This document shows, one piece after another, positions 38,038 through 48,366 of a DNA stretch of 64,000 bases. The stretch's first letter is position 1. Each line of letters starts with the position of its first letter. A model generated the notes under the pieces. That model worked only from the letters and a program-made list of their open reading frames with translations. It ran no database searches and had not been told where the DNA came from. Made by a program: the position numbers and the translations under genes. Origin of the DNA: Bacteroidota bacterium (lineage in GTDB: Bacteria > Bacteroidota > Bacteroidia > Chitinophagales > Saprospiraceae); NCBI GenBank assembly GCA_020160935.1, contig JAIUPL010000012.1, positions 62,001 through 126,000 of the forward strand. Reading direction: 5' to 3'.

Positions 38038-40785
38038 ATGCAAAAATTGGGAGCACAAATAGAAGCGGTATTCGTATTACGCAAGTCGGGTTCGTGGCAG
38101 AGACAACCTGGTTTTAAAACGCTGCCTGGCGTTTTAACTTTATTTTTATTTTTTGTTACTTTTTTGCAAACCCGGGCTCAACACTCGGAAGGGCTGCTCG
38201 TACGCTTGAAAGATCATGATACGCCTGCATCTTTGTTGGACCGGTGGGAACGCGCATTGCACCCCTCGGCGGTTGTTGAAAAAAAAGTATCTGAATCCCT
38301 CAACGTTTGGCTCATCCGCCCACAGCCCTCCAAAACAGGCACCATGGAATTGCTGGAGTGGCTACGCCGTCAGCCTGAAGTACTGCTGGCCCAATTCAAC
38401 CACCTGCTCACATGCAGAAACACTACTCCTGACGATCCTTTCTTTCCCCAGCAATGGCAATTGAACAATTCGGGACAAAGCGGCGGCTTGCCCGGCGCCG
38501 ACATGGCTGCAACGGCAGCATGGGATATTACAACAGGCGGTACTACCGCTGCCGGCGATACCATCGTTGTGGCTGTCATCGACGGAGGGGTTGCTCCACA
38601 CCCCGACCTGCTGCAGAATTTATGGTACAACCTGAACGAAATCCCCAACGATGGAATTGACAATGACAACAATGGGTATACGGATGATTACCGTGGCTGG
38701 AATGTGTGGACTTCTACCGATCATATTGAAGGAAACTCCATTACCCATGGTACACCCGTCAGTGCCCTGATCGGTGCAAAGGGAAACAATGGCAGCGGCG
38801 TGGCAGGTGTCAACTGGAATATCAAAATTATGTTTGTAGCCGGTAGCGGGTCGGAAGCCTCTATTCTGGAATCATACGACTATATATATAAGGCACGCAA
38901 ACTTTACAATCAGACGCATGGACAAAAAGGGGCGTTTGTCGTGGCAGTCAATTGTTCCTGGGGCGTCAACTATGGCAATCCTGACGAAGCCCCCATCTGG
39001 TGCGCTACCCTCGACACGCTGGGACAAGCCGGGGTACTCAGTGTGGCAGCCACAGCCAATATTCCTGTAAATGTGGATGAAGTGGGCGACCTTCCCACCA
39101 CCTGCCCCAGTGATTACATGATTGCGGTAACCAGCCTCGATCATAACAATATAAAAGCCGAAAATGCCGCCTGGGGCGCCCAGCACATCGACCTGGGTGC
39201 GCCGGGAAAAAATGTATTTACCGCAAGCGGCGACTCCGGATATGGCCTGTTTTCCGGCACCTCTTTTGCCGCACCGGAAGTAAGCGGCGCGGTAGGACTG
39301 CTGTATTCATCTCCCTGCCCCCACCTGATTGCACTGGCCAAAAGCGAACCTGCCGCTGCAGCCGCTCTTGTGAAAGACATCATTCTGCAAAGCGTGGCGC
39401 CCAATGCCGACCTTGACAATCGAACGGTGAGCAACGGAGCCCTGCATTTGCACCAAATGCTTCAGCACTACGAAAGCCAGTGTTCTGACTGCCCCACTCC
39501 TTTCAACCTGTATGCCGATAACCTGACCACACAGGCTGCTCTCCTTCACTGGATCGGGATTGCCGATTTCGAAACCGTTAAACTGAGATGGCGGGCACTA
39601 ACCGACACGGAATGGACGGAAGTGAGTTCGGCAAGTTCGCCTTTTCAACTTGACAATCTTGCCGCCTGTACTTCCTATGAATTTTCACTGTCCGCTTATT
39701 GCACATCCACAAATGCCTGGAGTGAATGGGCTGCTCCATTCGGCTTTACCACAGACGGCTGCTGCGCACCACCTTCAGGTCTGGAGATAACTGGCACATC
39801 CGTTACCGGTTGTTCGGGCGCATGGCAGCCGGTAACAGCCGCCACATCTTACAAGTACAGGATCAAGGAAATAAACAGTTCTGTTTGGGATGAATGGGAA
39901 ACTACTCAGACCAACTATAGTATATATGGATTGTTGCCCTGCACGATGTACGAGGTGCAGGTGCTAACCGTTTGCGATACAGGAAGTACGGTTTACAGCC
40001 CTTCGATTTTCTTTCAGACAGCCGGATGTGGTTCGTGTATGGATGCCAATTATTGCCCGGCAAGCGCCGTACAATCTACTTACGAATGGATCGAACATGT
40101 TTCCATCGGCGACTGGAGCCATTCATCCGGACCAGCGGGTTCGGGATTTCAGAACTTTACCGGAGATCTGAATAATTTATTGCAAATTGCTCCGCTCTGC
40201 TACCACCCGGTGACCATTATTCCCGGCTATGCAGGATTAACTTACAAGGAATTTTTTCGCATTTACATTGATTTTAATATGGATGGCGATTTTGATGACG
40301 CTGGAGAACTCGCTTTCGATCCCGGCTATGCGCATGATGCCGCCATCTCGGGACAACTTTACACGCCGCTATTTTTCACACAAGGCCTGACACGGATGCG
40401 TGTGATGATGAAATTTAAAAACCTGAACAATTCACTGCCCCAGCCTTGTGAATCATTCGACTACGGACAAGTGGAAGATTATTGTGTTGAACTGGTGAGC
40501 AACCCGGCACCCTCTACGCTGACACCACGGGAACCGAGGGAACTGCGCATTTTTCCACAACCGGTGCAGGATTATGTGCGGCTATCCTTTGCCACGGAAC
40601 TTTCGGGCGAATGGGACTGGAATGTAAGTGATATGAGCGGGCGTGTTTTCCAGTCGGGTCGTCAGGCATTGGGCAAATTCAGTGATATTCTGATTCCGGC
40701 CAGTGCCTGGAAACCAGGCATGTATGTAATTATGGTGCGCAAAGACAATTATGTGTTCAAAGGCAAGGTTGTAAAAGCAGAATAA
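38038..40785 (+). CDS. Secreted S8 subtilisin-like protease with T9SS type A domain
   Basis: From the ATG at 38038 (MQKLGAQIEAVF) the product is 915 aa with a late signal anchor (LPGVLTLFLFFVTFLQTRAQ). The in-frame ATG at 37963 would lengthen it by 25 residues. An inhibitor-like propeptide precedes the S8 domain, with catalytic D182 (VVAVIDGG), H237 (ITHGTPVSA) and S409 (SGTSFAAPEVSG). Two fibronectin III domains follow (about 480-660, each opening with a C-x-x-P segment). Next is a GEVED-type domain (IDFNMDGDFDDAGE). Last is a type A sorting domain (LRIFPQPVQDY, KPGMYVIMVRKD). It is exported by the T9SS, as a degradative or processing protease. Confidence 0.9.
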   Translation: MQKLGAQIEAVFVLRKSGSWQRQPGFKTLPGVLTLFLFFVTFLQTRAQHSEGLLVRLKDHDTPASLLDRWERALHPSAVVEKKVSESLNVWLIRPQPSKTGTMELLEWLRRQPEVLLAQFNHLLTCRNTTPDDPFFPQQWQLNNSGQSGGLPGADMAATAAWDITTGGTTAAGDTIVVAVIDGGVAPHPDLLQNLWYNLNEIPNDGIDNDNNGYTDDYRGWNVWTSTDHIEGNSITHGTPVSALIGAKGNNGSGVAGVNWNIKIMFVAGSGSEASILESYDYIYKARKLYNQTHGQKGAFVVAVNCSWGVNYGNPDEAPIWCATLDTLGQAGVLSVAATANIPVNVDEVGDLPTTCPSDYMIAVTSLDHNNIKAENAAWGAQHIDLGAPGKNVFTASGDSGYGLFSGTSFAAPEVSGAVGLLYSSPCPHLIALAKSEPAAAAALVKDIILQSVAPNADLDNRTVSNGALHLHQMLQHYESQCSDCPTPFNLYADNLTTQAALLHWIGIADFETVKLRWRALTDTEWTEVSSASSPFQLDNLAACTSYEFSLSAYCTSTNAWSEWAAPFGFTTDGCCAPPSGLEITGTSVTGCSGAWQPVTAATSYKYRIKEINSSVWDEWETTQTNYSIYGLLPCTMYEVQVLTVCDTGSTVYSPSIFFQTAGCGSCMDANYCPASAVQSTYEWIEHVSIGDWSHSSGPAGSGFQNFTGDLNNLLQIAPLCYHPVTIIPGYAGLTYKEFFRIYIDFNMDGDFDDAGELAFDPGYAHDAAISGQLYTPLFFTQGLTRMRVMMKFKNLNNSLPQPCESFDYGQVEDYCVELVSNPAPSTLTPREPRELRIFPQPVQDYVRLSFATELSGEWDWNVSDMSGRVFQSGRQALGKFSDILIPASAWKPGMYVIMVRKDNYVFKGKVVKAE

Positions 40786-40795
40786 CCGGATTGAA

Positions 40796-42484
40796 CTACA
40801 ACAACACCCGTTTTCTTGTTTTCGGAAACAATTCCGCCAGTTCTTCCGGCAAGGAAGGTCTGTCGGGAAATTGTGCCGTCAGCACCTGTGCAATTTCCTT
40901 CACCAGTTCTGTAGCGCCTTTTTGCAACAGGATGGACAACTGCTGGCGGACATAGGCGGCAGCGGGCTGACCAAAGTGCTCTATCAGATATTGTTGGAGC
41001 AAGGAGATATATCGATTTTTCAAAAAATCGTGGTATTCCGGCAGCAATTGTGCTTCAAAACGTTGAATCTGTCGGATATCGGGCTCTTCTTCCAGCCAGG
41101 CCACCAGCGCCTCCCAGTCATTGTCGAGCGCTAGCATGGATGCCAGTTTGGAGCGTTCGCCTTTTGCCTGCAACTGTTCTGCCAGATCGCGACGCAGGGC
41201 CGGCCAATCTGCAGCAGCCACTTTTTTTAGTTTTTCGTACTGTTCAAAACTGCCCGATTGCAGAAAGCGACGCTGAAGAATTTCGCGTTGGCGAGCCATA
41301 TCGCCCGACTGCTCGGCCAGGTACAGGAGGATATCTTCTATTTCCTTGCGCCATCCTGTCGGCAGGTCGGGGGTTTGCAAAAATGCCTCTCCGGCCAGCA
41401 CCACGGCTTCCCTGTATCTTAGGTAATACAACACAAGCAAGGCCGACCTGACTTGCTCGGGGTATGGGCTGTAATCTTTGAGCACCCGGGCTACTGCTGC
41501 AGCCGACCCTCTTTCGGCCAATGCCACCAGAAACAACTGCAACACGAAAGGAGGGGCCGGTGCGGGTGTTTCGTCGAACAAGCGGTCGATGCGTTCAAAT
41601 TTAACAGCCTCTTTTGCTGCTTCTGCCAGGTATTTCAGTACGTCGCGGCTGCATTCTGGTGGTATTTGCCCGGCACTGCCGATTTCGAACAACAAATCCC
41701 ATACATGGTCGCGCAAAGCCTGCGCTACCTGTTCTTTTTCCCAGTTCAACAATGGGTGCAATGCAGATTGATAAGACTGCAAAAGCAGTGCATAGCGGTT
41801 GTCGGTCTGTTGAAGTAAAAACCCGCCGATTTTGCGCAAAACAGCAGTATTAATGAGAAAAACGGTCTGAAAATTGGATAGTGCAAGCGCAGTATCCGCC
41901 TGCATGCCCAAATCGTCCAGCGTTTTTCGCAAACGGCGAAACTCGGGCTCCCGCACATTTTTCCCTTTGGGAATCACCGAATCGAGCACCAGCAGGTACG
42001 GGTTTTCAGACGCAGTTATCAGTCCTGCAAACCAGGTTTTCAGCGCCAGGGAAAAATCCCGGTCGCGGCGTGCATATTCCAGCACAAACTCTGTTATGGC
42101 TTCAGGTGTGGCATTTTGCAGGGCATCCTGTACGGTAAGCCGGCTGCGTTCCTTTTGTTCCTGTTGTTCTGCCTTTGCACGCTTTTCCTCCTGGCGTTGT
42201 TCCAGAAACTGGCGCAGCCGAAGCAGCGAAGCCGCCACGTGGGCACACATCAGCCGGCGCCCCTCCCCAAAACATTCACAGGTGAAGGCCTTGATTTTAT
42301 GAGGGGAAATAATCATTTCGGTTTCAAAATGGCCTTCATCAGTTGTGACAAGGGCCACCCAGAAATGTTTTTCCACCTCGCGCAGGTTTTTGACCGCACC
42401 AGCCTGCAACAACGCTTCCGCTGTATTCCAGGTCTGCGAACTGATGTGGTGCTCAAAATCCTTTAGCCAGCGTTTTTGTTGCAT
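40796..42484 (-). CDS. SWIM zinc-finger protein
   Basis: The 562-residue protein has a SWIM motif near the N-terminus, C69-x-C71 followed eight residues later by C80-x-H82 (FTCECFGEGRRLMCAHV), and a mostly helical remainder with TPR-like segments. SWIM proteins of this kind in Bacteria are often encoded near SNF2 helicases and bind nucleic acid or protein; no such helicase is in this window. It converges on the protease gene with a gap of 10 bases. Confidence 0.85.
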   Translation of the reverse strand: MQQKRWLKDFEHHISSQTWNTAEALLQAGAVKNLREVEKHFWVALVTTDEGHFETEMIISPHKIKAFTCECFGEGRRLMCAHVAASLLRLRQFLEQRQEEKRAKAEQQEQKERSRLTVQDALQNATPEAITEFVLEYARRDRDFSLALKTWFAGLITASENPYLLVLDSVIPKGKNVREPEFRRLRKTLDDLGMQADTALALSNFQTVFLINTAVLRKIGGFLLQQTDNRYALLLQSYQSALHPLLNWEKEQVAQALRDHVWDLLFEIGSAGQIPPECSRDVLKYLAEAAKEAVKFERIDRLFDETPAPAPPFVLQLFLVALAERGSAAAVARVLKDYSPYPEQVRSALLVLYYLRYREAVVLAGEAFLQTPDLPTGWRKEIEDILLYLAEQSGDMARQREILQRRFLQSGSFEQYEKLKKVAAADWPALRRDLAEQLQAKGERSKLASMLALDNDWEALVAWLEEEPDIRQIQRFEAQLLPEYHDFLKNRYISLLQQYLIEHFGQPAAAYVRQQLSILLQKGATELVKEIAQVLTAQFPDRPSLPEELAELFPKTRKRVLL

Positions 42485-42546
42485 GGTAAGTTGTGCAGTT
42501 TCTAAGGGCTTTTAAAAAATCAAACCTCAAATATACGAATATTTGA

Positions 42547-42579
42547 TTTGTGTTCAACAATTAAGCAGCCTTACCTTTG
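42547..42579 (+). promoter_or_regulatory. Bacteroidota-type promoter of the histidine phosphatase gene
   Basis: TTTG (42547-42550), 21 bases, then TACCTTTG (42572-42579), a full match to TAnnTTTG. The ATG at 42585 is only 5 bases after the element, so the transcript would be almost leaderless. Confidence 0.65.
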
Positions 42580-42584
42580 CCGTT

Positions 42585-43082
42585 ATGCGTACATTATTTT
42601 TGATCCGCCATGCCAAGTCGAGTTGGGACAACCCCGGGCTGCGCGATTTTAACCGGCCGCTCAACGAACGCGGCTTCCGAGAAGCGCCCCGCATGGCTCT
42701 GATACTCCGCGAAACCGGCGTCAAGCCTGATTTAATAGTGAGCAGCCCCGCCAAAAGAGCGCTCACAACCGCTCTGTTTTTTGCCGAGGCATTTGGCATC
42801 CCGGAAGATGCTGTGCTGCGAGAGCCGGATATTTACGAAGCGAATCCTTCCGAAATTTTTCGGATCATCAGCGCCTTGCCCGACACTGCGGAGGTGGTGC
42901 TGATGTTTGGGCATAACCCTACTTTCACGGAGGTGGCCAATGCATTTACTGATACGTTTATAGACAACGTACCTACCTGTGGCATCGTTCAGATCGTATC
43001 GGAAGCCGATCGCTGGAACCAGGTGTACGAAGGGAACAGCAAGGTGACTGCTCATTATTTTCCAAAAGAAATGCGCTTTTAA
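42585..43082 (+). CDS. SixA-type histidine phosphatase
   Basis: A 165-aa protein of the small SixA branch of the histidine phosphatase superfamily. The catalytic RHA(K) motif is R8-H9-A10-K11 (LIRHAKSSW), with the second-site SSPAKRALTTA (53-63) and the distal H110 in MFGHNPT. The start at 42585 is set by the RHG-type motif near the N-terminus; the in-frame upstream codon at 42543 would lengthen it with unlikely sequence. SixA acts on phosphohistidine of relay proteins in E. coli; the target here is unknown. It probably shares a transcript with the DUF4296 gene 13 bases downstream. Confidence 0.88.
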   Translation: MRTLFLIRHAKSSWDNPGLRDFNRPLNERGFREAPRMALILRETGVKPDLIVSSPAKRALTTALFFAEAFGIPEDAVLREPDIYEANPSEIFRIISALPDTAEVVLMFGHNPTFTEVANAFTDTFIDNVPTCGIVQIVSEADRWNQVYEGNSKVTAHYFPKEMRF

Positions 43083-43095
43083 AATACGTCCAAAC

Positions 43096-43422
43096 ATGCG
43101 TTTTCCCCTGTTCCTGCTCCTTGTTTTGGGTAGCCTTTGGGCTTGCCAGTTTCAAAATTCGGCAGAAAAACCTTCTGTTTCAGAAGAAAAAATGGCGCGT
43201 ATTATGGCTGATCTGGCGATTGCCGACGCGGCCACCAATGGTATTGCCGGGTATGACAAAGACAGCCTGATGCAGGTGTACAACCGGCAAGTGTTTGAAT
43301 TGCATGGTATTACCATGGAGGAACATGAAAAAAACCTGCACATCTACGCCAACAACAGCGATCAAATGAAAGCCCTGCTGGAAAAGGCTGCCGCACTGCT
43401 CGATACGAGCAAGTGGCAATAA
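43096..43422 (+). CDS. DUF4296 lipoprotein
   Basis: A 108-residue lipoprotein with lipobox SLWAC (Cys17). The DUF4296 body consists of helices with the pattern MARIMADLAIADAA, then a second helix MQVYNRQVFELHGI, and H-E-K-N-L-H-I-Y-A near the end. The family is found in Bacteroidota with no known function. It is second in an operon with the histidine phosphatase, and converges on the large adhesin gene. Confidence 0.85.
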   Translation: MRFPLFLLLVLGSLWACQFQNSAEKPSVSEEKMARIMADLAIADAATNGIAGYDKDSLMQVYNRQVFELHGITMEEHEKNLHIYANNSDQMKALLEKAAALLDTSKWQ

Positions 43423-43436
43423 ACAACAGTCTGGCC

Positions 43437-46400
43437 TTATTTCACCACTACCAGCGGCTGCATCAACAGTTCGTGTTCGGTGAGTATCCGCACCTGATAG
43501 GAGCCTGCAGGCAAATCCTTGATTTCAAGGGAAATATTCTGCTCCATGACCGATCCGGCAGCCTTTGATTTCAATATTCTGCCGTTGGCATCCACAATAC
43601 TCCAGAACAGGGAGCGCGTAGCCGGGAATGCCACCGCCAAAGTGGCTTTTTCACGGGCTGGATTTGGAAATACTTCGGCAAATACCTGTTCGTCGGGCTG
43701 ACTGGTTCCCACTGTTTCGGTAAGCGTAATATCAAAAACGCCCGTACAACCACTGCCGTCGGTCACTTGAAGTTGGTACTCCCCGGCAGGCGCATTGGTC
43801 AGGTCTTCTGACTGGGCAAACGGGGCGCCATTGAGCAGCCAGTTGTATAGATAATTGCCATTTCCACCAAAAATATCCACGAAAACGGAGCCATTGCTTT
43901 GGCCCTGCGAGGGCTGTAGAATGCTCGTAGGTGCTACACTCAGGGGCAGCGGCTCTGTCAGGGTTTGTGTAAGAACGGTTTCACAATCCACGGCATCTGT
44001 AACAGTTACGGTATAAACGCCTGCTGTCAAACCCGAAATATTGGCCGTCGTGGCGCTGTTGGACCACTGGTAGGCGTATGGCTCAACGCCACCTACGACA
44101 TTGGCCGTGAGGCCGCCGTCATTGCTGGCAAAACACGAAGGGTTTTGTACCGAAACGGAGGCAATGACATTGCAATCATTAGCCTGACACTCGTCGACGA
44201 TGCCCAGCAGCGATTGCTCGCAGCCGATAGCATCTTTCACGATCACGAGGTAAACATCCCCGCTGTTCAGCACTTGCCCGTCAGGTGTGCCCTGGTATGC
44301 GTATGGAGCGACGCCGTCATGTACCGACACATGCAGGCGTGCAAGTCCTGCGCCTATACAGTTTTCATTGACTGTCAGGGTCATCGGCTGAAATTCAGGC
44401 GGATTCAGGCCGTTCTGGATTTTCAGGCAAATATCGCCGCTGTTCAATCCTGCGGCGCCATTCCACGAAGCGATCTGAACGTAATAGGTTTGCCCGGACG
44501 AAAGGCTTCCCACTGTTACGAAGCCATTGCAGCGCAAAGGGTTTTTGGCACAAAAAACTTCCTGCAGGTTATCGCAGTTGCCTTGCCAAAGCGTCAACAC
44601 GTGTTCGAAAGTAGCGCCTGTGTTGATCCGCACCGTTCCGGAACTCGGCGCGGTGAACTTGAACCACACATCGCGGTCGGCCTGCACGACGCAGGAAGGT
44701 TGTCTTCCGGAAAACGTAGCGTTCAGATTCGCAGAGGCCGTGCATTGGCTGCCGATGCTTACCGAAACTGCCGAAATACAGTCGTCGTTGCCAGGCGCCT
44801 GCACTTGTTTGCGCAGCATTTGTGGACAAAGATGGCCTTCGATGGTGGCAAAATTGCCAGCAATTTGAACCAGATAGTTATCTCCTGCAGTCAATATGGG
44901 CAATTCGAGTAACCCACCCTTATGCGTACCGGCCACTTCTTCCAATGCGCCGCAACTGCCTTTGTAAACCGAAATCACATCCGAGAAATCGGCATTGCTT
45001 CTGATTTCCAGGCGTTCGTTGGCCGCCAGCGTCGGTGCTGTAAAGGAATACCAGACATCTGCACGCGCCAGGGTATCGAGCGACACGAGGGGCTGTGCAG
45101 TTCGTGCATTCAGGTTGTTGATTGTTACACAATTGGTATTTTCTGTCAGTACAATCGCACCGGAACACTGGTCGTTTGCCGGAACAACAGGCAGCGAAGA
45201 CACCTGCTCTACCCGAATGCACAGGTGACCGCGTGGCACACCGAAACCACCTTCCTGGCCACTTACCCTGAACAGATAGGTTGTACCCGCTTGTGCGGTG
45301 AAAAAAGTGGTTTCGCCTGTAAAACCATGTTCATCATGGTTGTTACAAAGCAGCAATTGCGGGTTGGTGCAATTACCGGTGAAAATACTCGTCACATCGT
45401 TGAAATCCGATTGGGTAGTCACCCGCGCCTGGCCGCTGAACGTCGCCTGCCATTTGAACCACACACCGGCAATGCTTTTAGGTGTACAGGGCGCGGGAGG
45501 GCCATCAAACAAGGCCGTCAGGTTATCATCGAGTACACAATTGGCGCCGGTAGTTATTTCCATGGCGTTGGCACACAGGTCGTTGGCTTCGCCGCTGCCG
45601 GTGATCTTGACATTGTCGATACCAACCCACCAGCCCCAGGCATTGCCGTCGTTGTACTCAAAAATGACCCGCATTTGCTGATTTCGATAGGGAGAGAGGT
45701 CGAGCCCGGCGTGCAGGTACTGCGGAAAATAAGGCCCTCCTACATCACCGTCCGACTCGCGCACGATAAATTCATCGCCATTGGCGTGTTGTACAATAAC
45801 GGCTACGCGTTCCTTCACATACCGCAGGATGATGTCAAAATTGAGTTCATAACTGGCATATTCAGATCCGTCGAACCAAGGGGTAGCGAGTCGTACAGTG
45901 GAATAAGGAGCATCCTCACCGACCAGGTCGTCGTCGAAGAGTGCGAAACAGGTACCGTCCATCGAATTGCCGTTGCTGTACCCTTTGGAAGCAGTATCTA
46001 CCAACCCGAATTGCCAGTCGGCATCCCCTGCCACGATTTGGGTTTCCCATCCGGCAGGTTTCTGGCAGTCGTTGAAAGTTTCCGCTACGACATTGGTACC
46101 ATTTCCATATCCACGTACGAGGATGTTGTCGACCGCCGCCCACCAGGCAAACCCGGCGGCATCGTCGTAGCGCAGAATAATGCGTGTCTGTGGTGAATGG
46201 GTAATGAGCGAAAGGTCGTATTTCAGGGTAAAATGGTCTGATAGCAAAGCGCCGTTTCTTCTATGCTCGTCGTAACGGGCGATGCGATGTTCTGTCACCC
46301 CGTCGGTCACCAGCACATCAAAATATTCCTGCGAAGGCGCCCAGTCGCGGTAGTGCACGTCCATGGTCAGTTCAATGGTGCTGAATTGGGATGCGTCGAA

Positions 46401-46679
46401 TGCCGGCGAAGTAAAACTGATGACATACGGCGCGGTATTGTCGCCCGTAGCATCATCGTCGATAATCAGGCAGCAGGTGCTGTCGATGCTTTGTCCCAGG
46501 GCGTCGTTGTTGGTGGAATAACCTACCAGCCACACCGGATTTTGATTGCCTACGCTGCTCACCTGCCAGCCAGCCGGCAGGGCACAGTCGTTAAAATCTT
46601 CCGAGAACAAGACTGTTTGTGCACGGAGAGTGTGGACGGCAAGAACCAGGAGGAAAAAGGCAACGATCCGCAGGCGCAT
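43437..46679 (-). CDS. Large secreted adhesin-like protein with T9SS type A domain
   Basis: A 1080-aa protein with a signal peptide (1-20, VHTLRA then Q). Domains in order: two N-terminal adhesin- or MAM-like beta domains (about 20-190 and 195-365, each with an F-N-D-C-x-x-P-x-G-W opening), three PPC-like domains (about 368-500, 503-640 and 645-790, each with N-D-x-C opening and W-F-K/S-F-x-A), a SprB-type repeat (about 860-925), and a type A sorting domain (VFPNPAREKATL, LPAGSYQVRI) at the C-terminus. It should be exported by the T9SS. Adhesion or glycan binding is inferred from domain type only. Confidence 0.85.
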   Translation of the reverse strand: MRLRIVAFFLLVLAVHTLRAQTVLFSEDFNDCALPAGWQVSSVGNQNPVWLVGYSTNNDALGQSIDSTCCLIIDDDATGDNTAPYVISFTSPAFDASQFSTIELTMDVHYRDWAPSQEYFDVLVTDGVTEHRIARYDEHRRNGALLSDHFTLKYDLSLITHSPQTRIILRYDDAAGFAWWAAVDNILVRGYGNGTNVVAETFNDCQKPAGWETQIVAGDADWQFGLVDTASKGYSNGNSMDGTCFALFDDDLVGEDAPYSTVRLATPWFDGSEYASYELNFDIILRYVKERVAVIVQHANGDEFIVRESDGDVGGPYFPQYLHAGLDLSPYRNQQMRVIFEYNDGNAWGWWVGIDNVKITGSGEANDLCANAMEITTGANCVLDDNLTALFDGPPAPCTPKSIAGVWFKWQATFSGQARVTTQSDFNDVTSIFTGNCTNPQLLLCNNHDEHGFTGETTFFTAQAGTTYLFRVSGQEGGFGVPRGHLCIRVEQVSSLPVVPANDQCSGAIVLTENTNCVTINNLNARTAQPLVSLDTLARADVWYSFTAPTLAANERLEIRSNADFSDVISVYKGSCGALEEVAGTHKGGLLELPILTAGDNYLVQIAGNFATIEGHLCPQMLRKQVQAPGNDDCISAVSVSIGSQCTASANLNATFSGRQPSCVVQADRDVWFKFTAPSSGTVRINTGATFEHVLTLWQGNCDNLQEVFCAKNPLRCNGFVTVGSLSSGQTYYVQIASWNGAAGLNSGDICLKIQNGLNPPEFQPMTLTVNENCIGAGLARLHVSVHDGVAPYAYQGTPDGQVLNSGDVYLVIVKDAIGCEQSLLGIVDECQANDCNVIASVSVQNPSCFASNDGGLTANVVGGVEPYAYQWSNSATTANISGLTAGVYTVTVTDAVDCETVLTQTLTEPLPLSVAPTSILQPSQGQSNGSVFVDIFGGNGNYLYNWLLNGAPFAQSEDLTNAPAGEYQLQVTDGSGCTGVFDITLTETVGTSQPDEQVFAEVFPNPAREKATLAVAFPATRSLFWSIVDANGRILKSKAAGSVMEQNISLEIKDLPAGSYQVRILTEHELLMQPLVVVK

Positions 46680-46872
46680 GGCGATGGTTTTAAACGTGAT
46701 ATTTTGAACGTGAAAGGTAGGTAAATCTGCGTATTTACAAACACGTGTTTTGGGTTTTATGCAGCAAGAAAAAAAGTCAGCAATTTAATCCACCGTATTA
46801 CCCGGAAATCGCAAAAACTTCTTTAATCTTGCTTCGCCTTGATGGCATTCTTTCGACTTTATTTTTTGCAAT

Positions 46873-48366
46873 ATGCCCGCTCACGCTGATCATCTAGAAA
46901 AAACAAGCCGGGGGACAGCGCCGCCGCCTACAGACAGCCTCCAACCTTATGCACCCTCGGCCGCCAAGCCCTGGAATGCCGCCCGCGTGATGCACCTGTA
47001 TCGGCGGCTTGGATTCGGCGCTACCCTGGAACAAATACAACAGGGGCTGCTGATGTCGCCTTCCGACCTGGTAGACCAACTGCTCGATGGAGCCATGGAA
47101 CTGGATATTCCGGCGCCACCCTACTGGGGTGGCTACACCAATGCCGACTACAACGGCGACCAGGATCTGGTGGAAGAGCACCGCCGCGAATTGCGCCACC
47201 GCTGGCTGGGCGATATGCTGTCGGAAAGTATCCGGGCAAAAATGGCCCTGTTCTGGCACAACCATTTTGTGACGGAATTGCAAGTCTATCAATGCAATTC
47301 ATACATGTGGAGTTACTACTCCATGTTGCATGAATATGCCTTCGGAAATTTCCGTGTTTTTGCAAGGGAAATGGGTAAAAACCCCGCCATGCTCGATTAC
47401 CTCAACGGCAATACCAATGTAGTGGGCAACCCCAACGAGAACTATGCCCGCGAACTCATGGAACTGTTTACCATGGGCGAAAGCAATGGATATTCGCAGG
47501 CCGACATCGTGGAAATGGCGCGCGCCCTCACCGGTTGGCAAGCCATGGCCTATCTCTGTACGCCGGCTTTCTACAACGCGAATTTGCACGACAACCAGTC
47601 GAAAACAATTTTCGGGCAAACCAGCAATTTCAGTTTTACCACGGCGCACAACCTGATCTTTTCGGAACGCTCCGAACAGGTGTCGCAGTTTATTACCACC
47701 AAGATTTACAAGAATTATGTGTACCAGCAGCCCGACCTGACGATCATTGCCGGGCTGGCCGATACGTTTAAAAACGGCAACTGGGAACTGATGCCCATGC
47801 TCAAACAACTGTTCAAAAGCGAGCACTTTTTTGAAGAGAAATTCATCAACGCCCGGATCAAAAATCCGCTGGAATCGATGATTCCCTTACTGAAAAACGC
47901 CGGCGCTACCCCCGATCAGATATTACCCGACTGGTGGGACGCCATCGCTTACTGGTCGTACCAACTGGGGCAGGAAATTTTCAATCCGCCGAATGTGGCC
48001 GGCTGGAAAGGACACCACACCTGGATCAATGAAAGCACACTGACAGCGCGCTGGAATGTGAATTCGGTGACTGCTTATTTCCTTACCCAGGACGATCAGT
48101 TGCGCGAAAACCTGCGCAATGCAGCCATTGCGCTGACCAATGACAGCAATGATCCGGCGGTTATTGTGCCAACCCTGATTGCATTTTTTACCGGTCAAAC
48201 GCTCGATCCCGTTTATCAGCAAGGCGCTATCATTAATTTTAAGGCCGGTATTCCGGAAAATTATTTTGAGGATGGTTCCTGGGGCCTTTACTGGGATGAA
48301 GCGCCCGATCAGATTGTGAATTTGTTGTATTATCTGGTGAGAATGCCGGAATATCAGTTGACGTGA
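46873..48366 (+). CDS. DUF1800 family protein
   Basis: The 497-residue protein has the family's hallmark elements: AARVMHLYRRLGFGAT (about 36-51), KMALFWHNHFVT (about 117-128) and YARELMELFTMGE near 195. There is no obvious signal peptide. DUF1800 proteins are nearly always adjacent to DUF1501 proteins, as here, and may be secreted as a complex via the partner's Tat signal; the biochemical role is unsettled. A palindromic repeat starts at its stop codon. Confidence 0.92.
   Translation: MPAHADHLEKTSRGTAPPPTDSLQPYAPSAAKPWNAARVMHLYRRLGFGATLEQIQQGLLMSPSDLVDQLLDGAMELDIPAPPYWGGYTNADYNGDQDLVEEHRRELRHRWLGDMLSESIRAKMALFWHNHFVTELQVYQCNSYMWSYYSMLHEYAFGNFRVFAREMGKNPAMLDYLNGNTNVVGNPNENYARELMELFTMGESNGYSQADIVEMARALTGWQAMAYLCTPAFYNANLHDNQSKTIFGQTSNFSFTTAHNLIFSERSEQVSQFITTKIYKNYVYQQPDLTIIAGLADTFKNGNWELMPMLKQLFKSEHFFEEKFINARIKNPLESMIPLLKNAGATPDQILPDWWDAIAYWSYQLGQEIFNPPNVAGWKGHHTWINESTLTARWNVNSVTAYFLTQDDQLRENLRNAAIALTNDSNDPAVIVPTLIAFFTGQTLDPVYQQGAIINFKAGIPENYFEDGSWGLYWDEAPDQIVNLLYYLVRMPEYQLT

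Noticed and set aside
44922-46196. 424-codon plus-strand ORF
   Set aside because: Antisense shadow of the large adhesin gene with a signal peptide and sorting domain.
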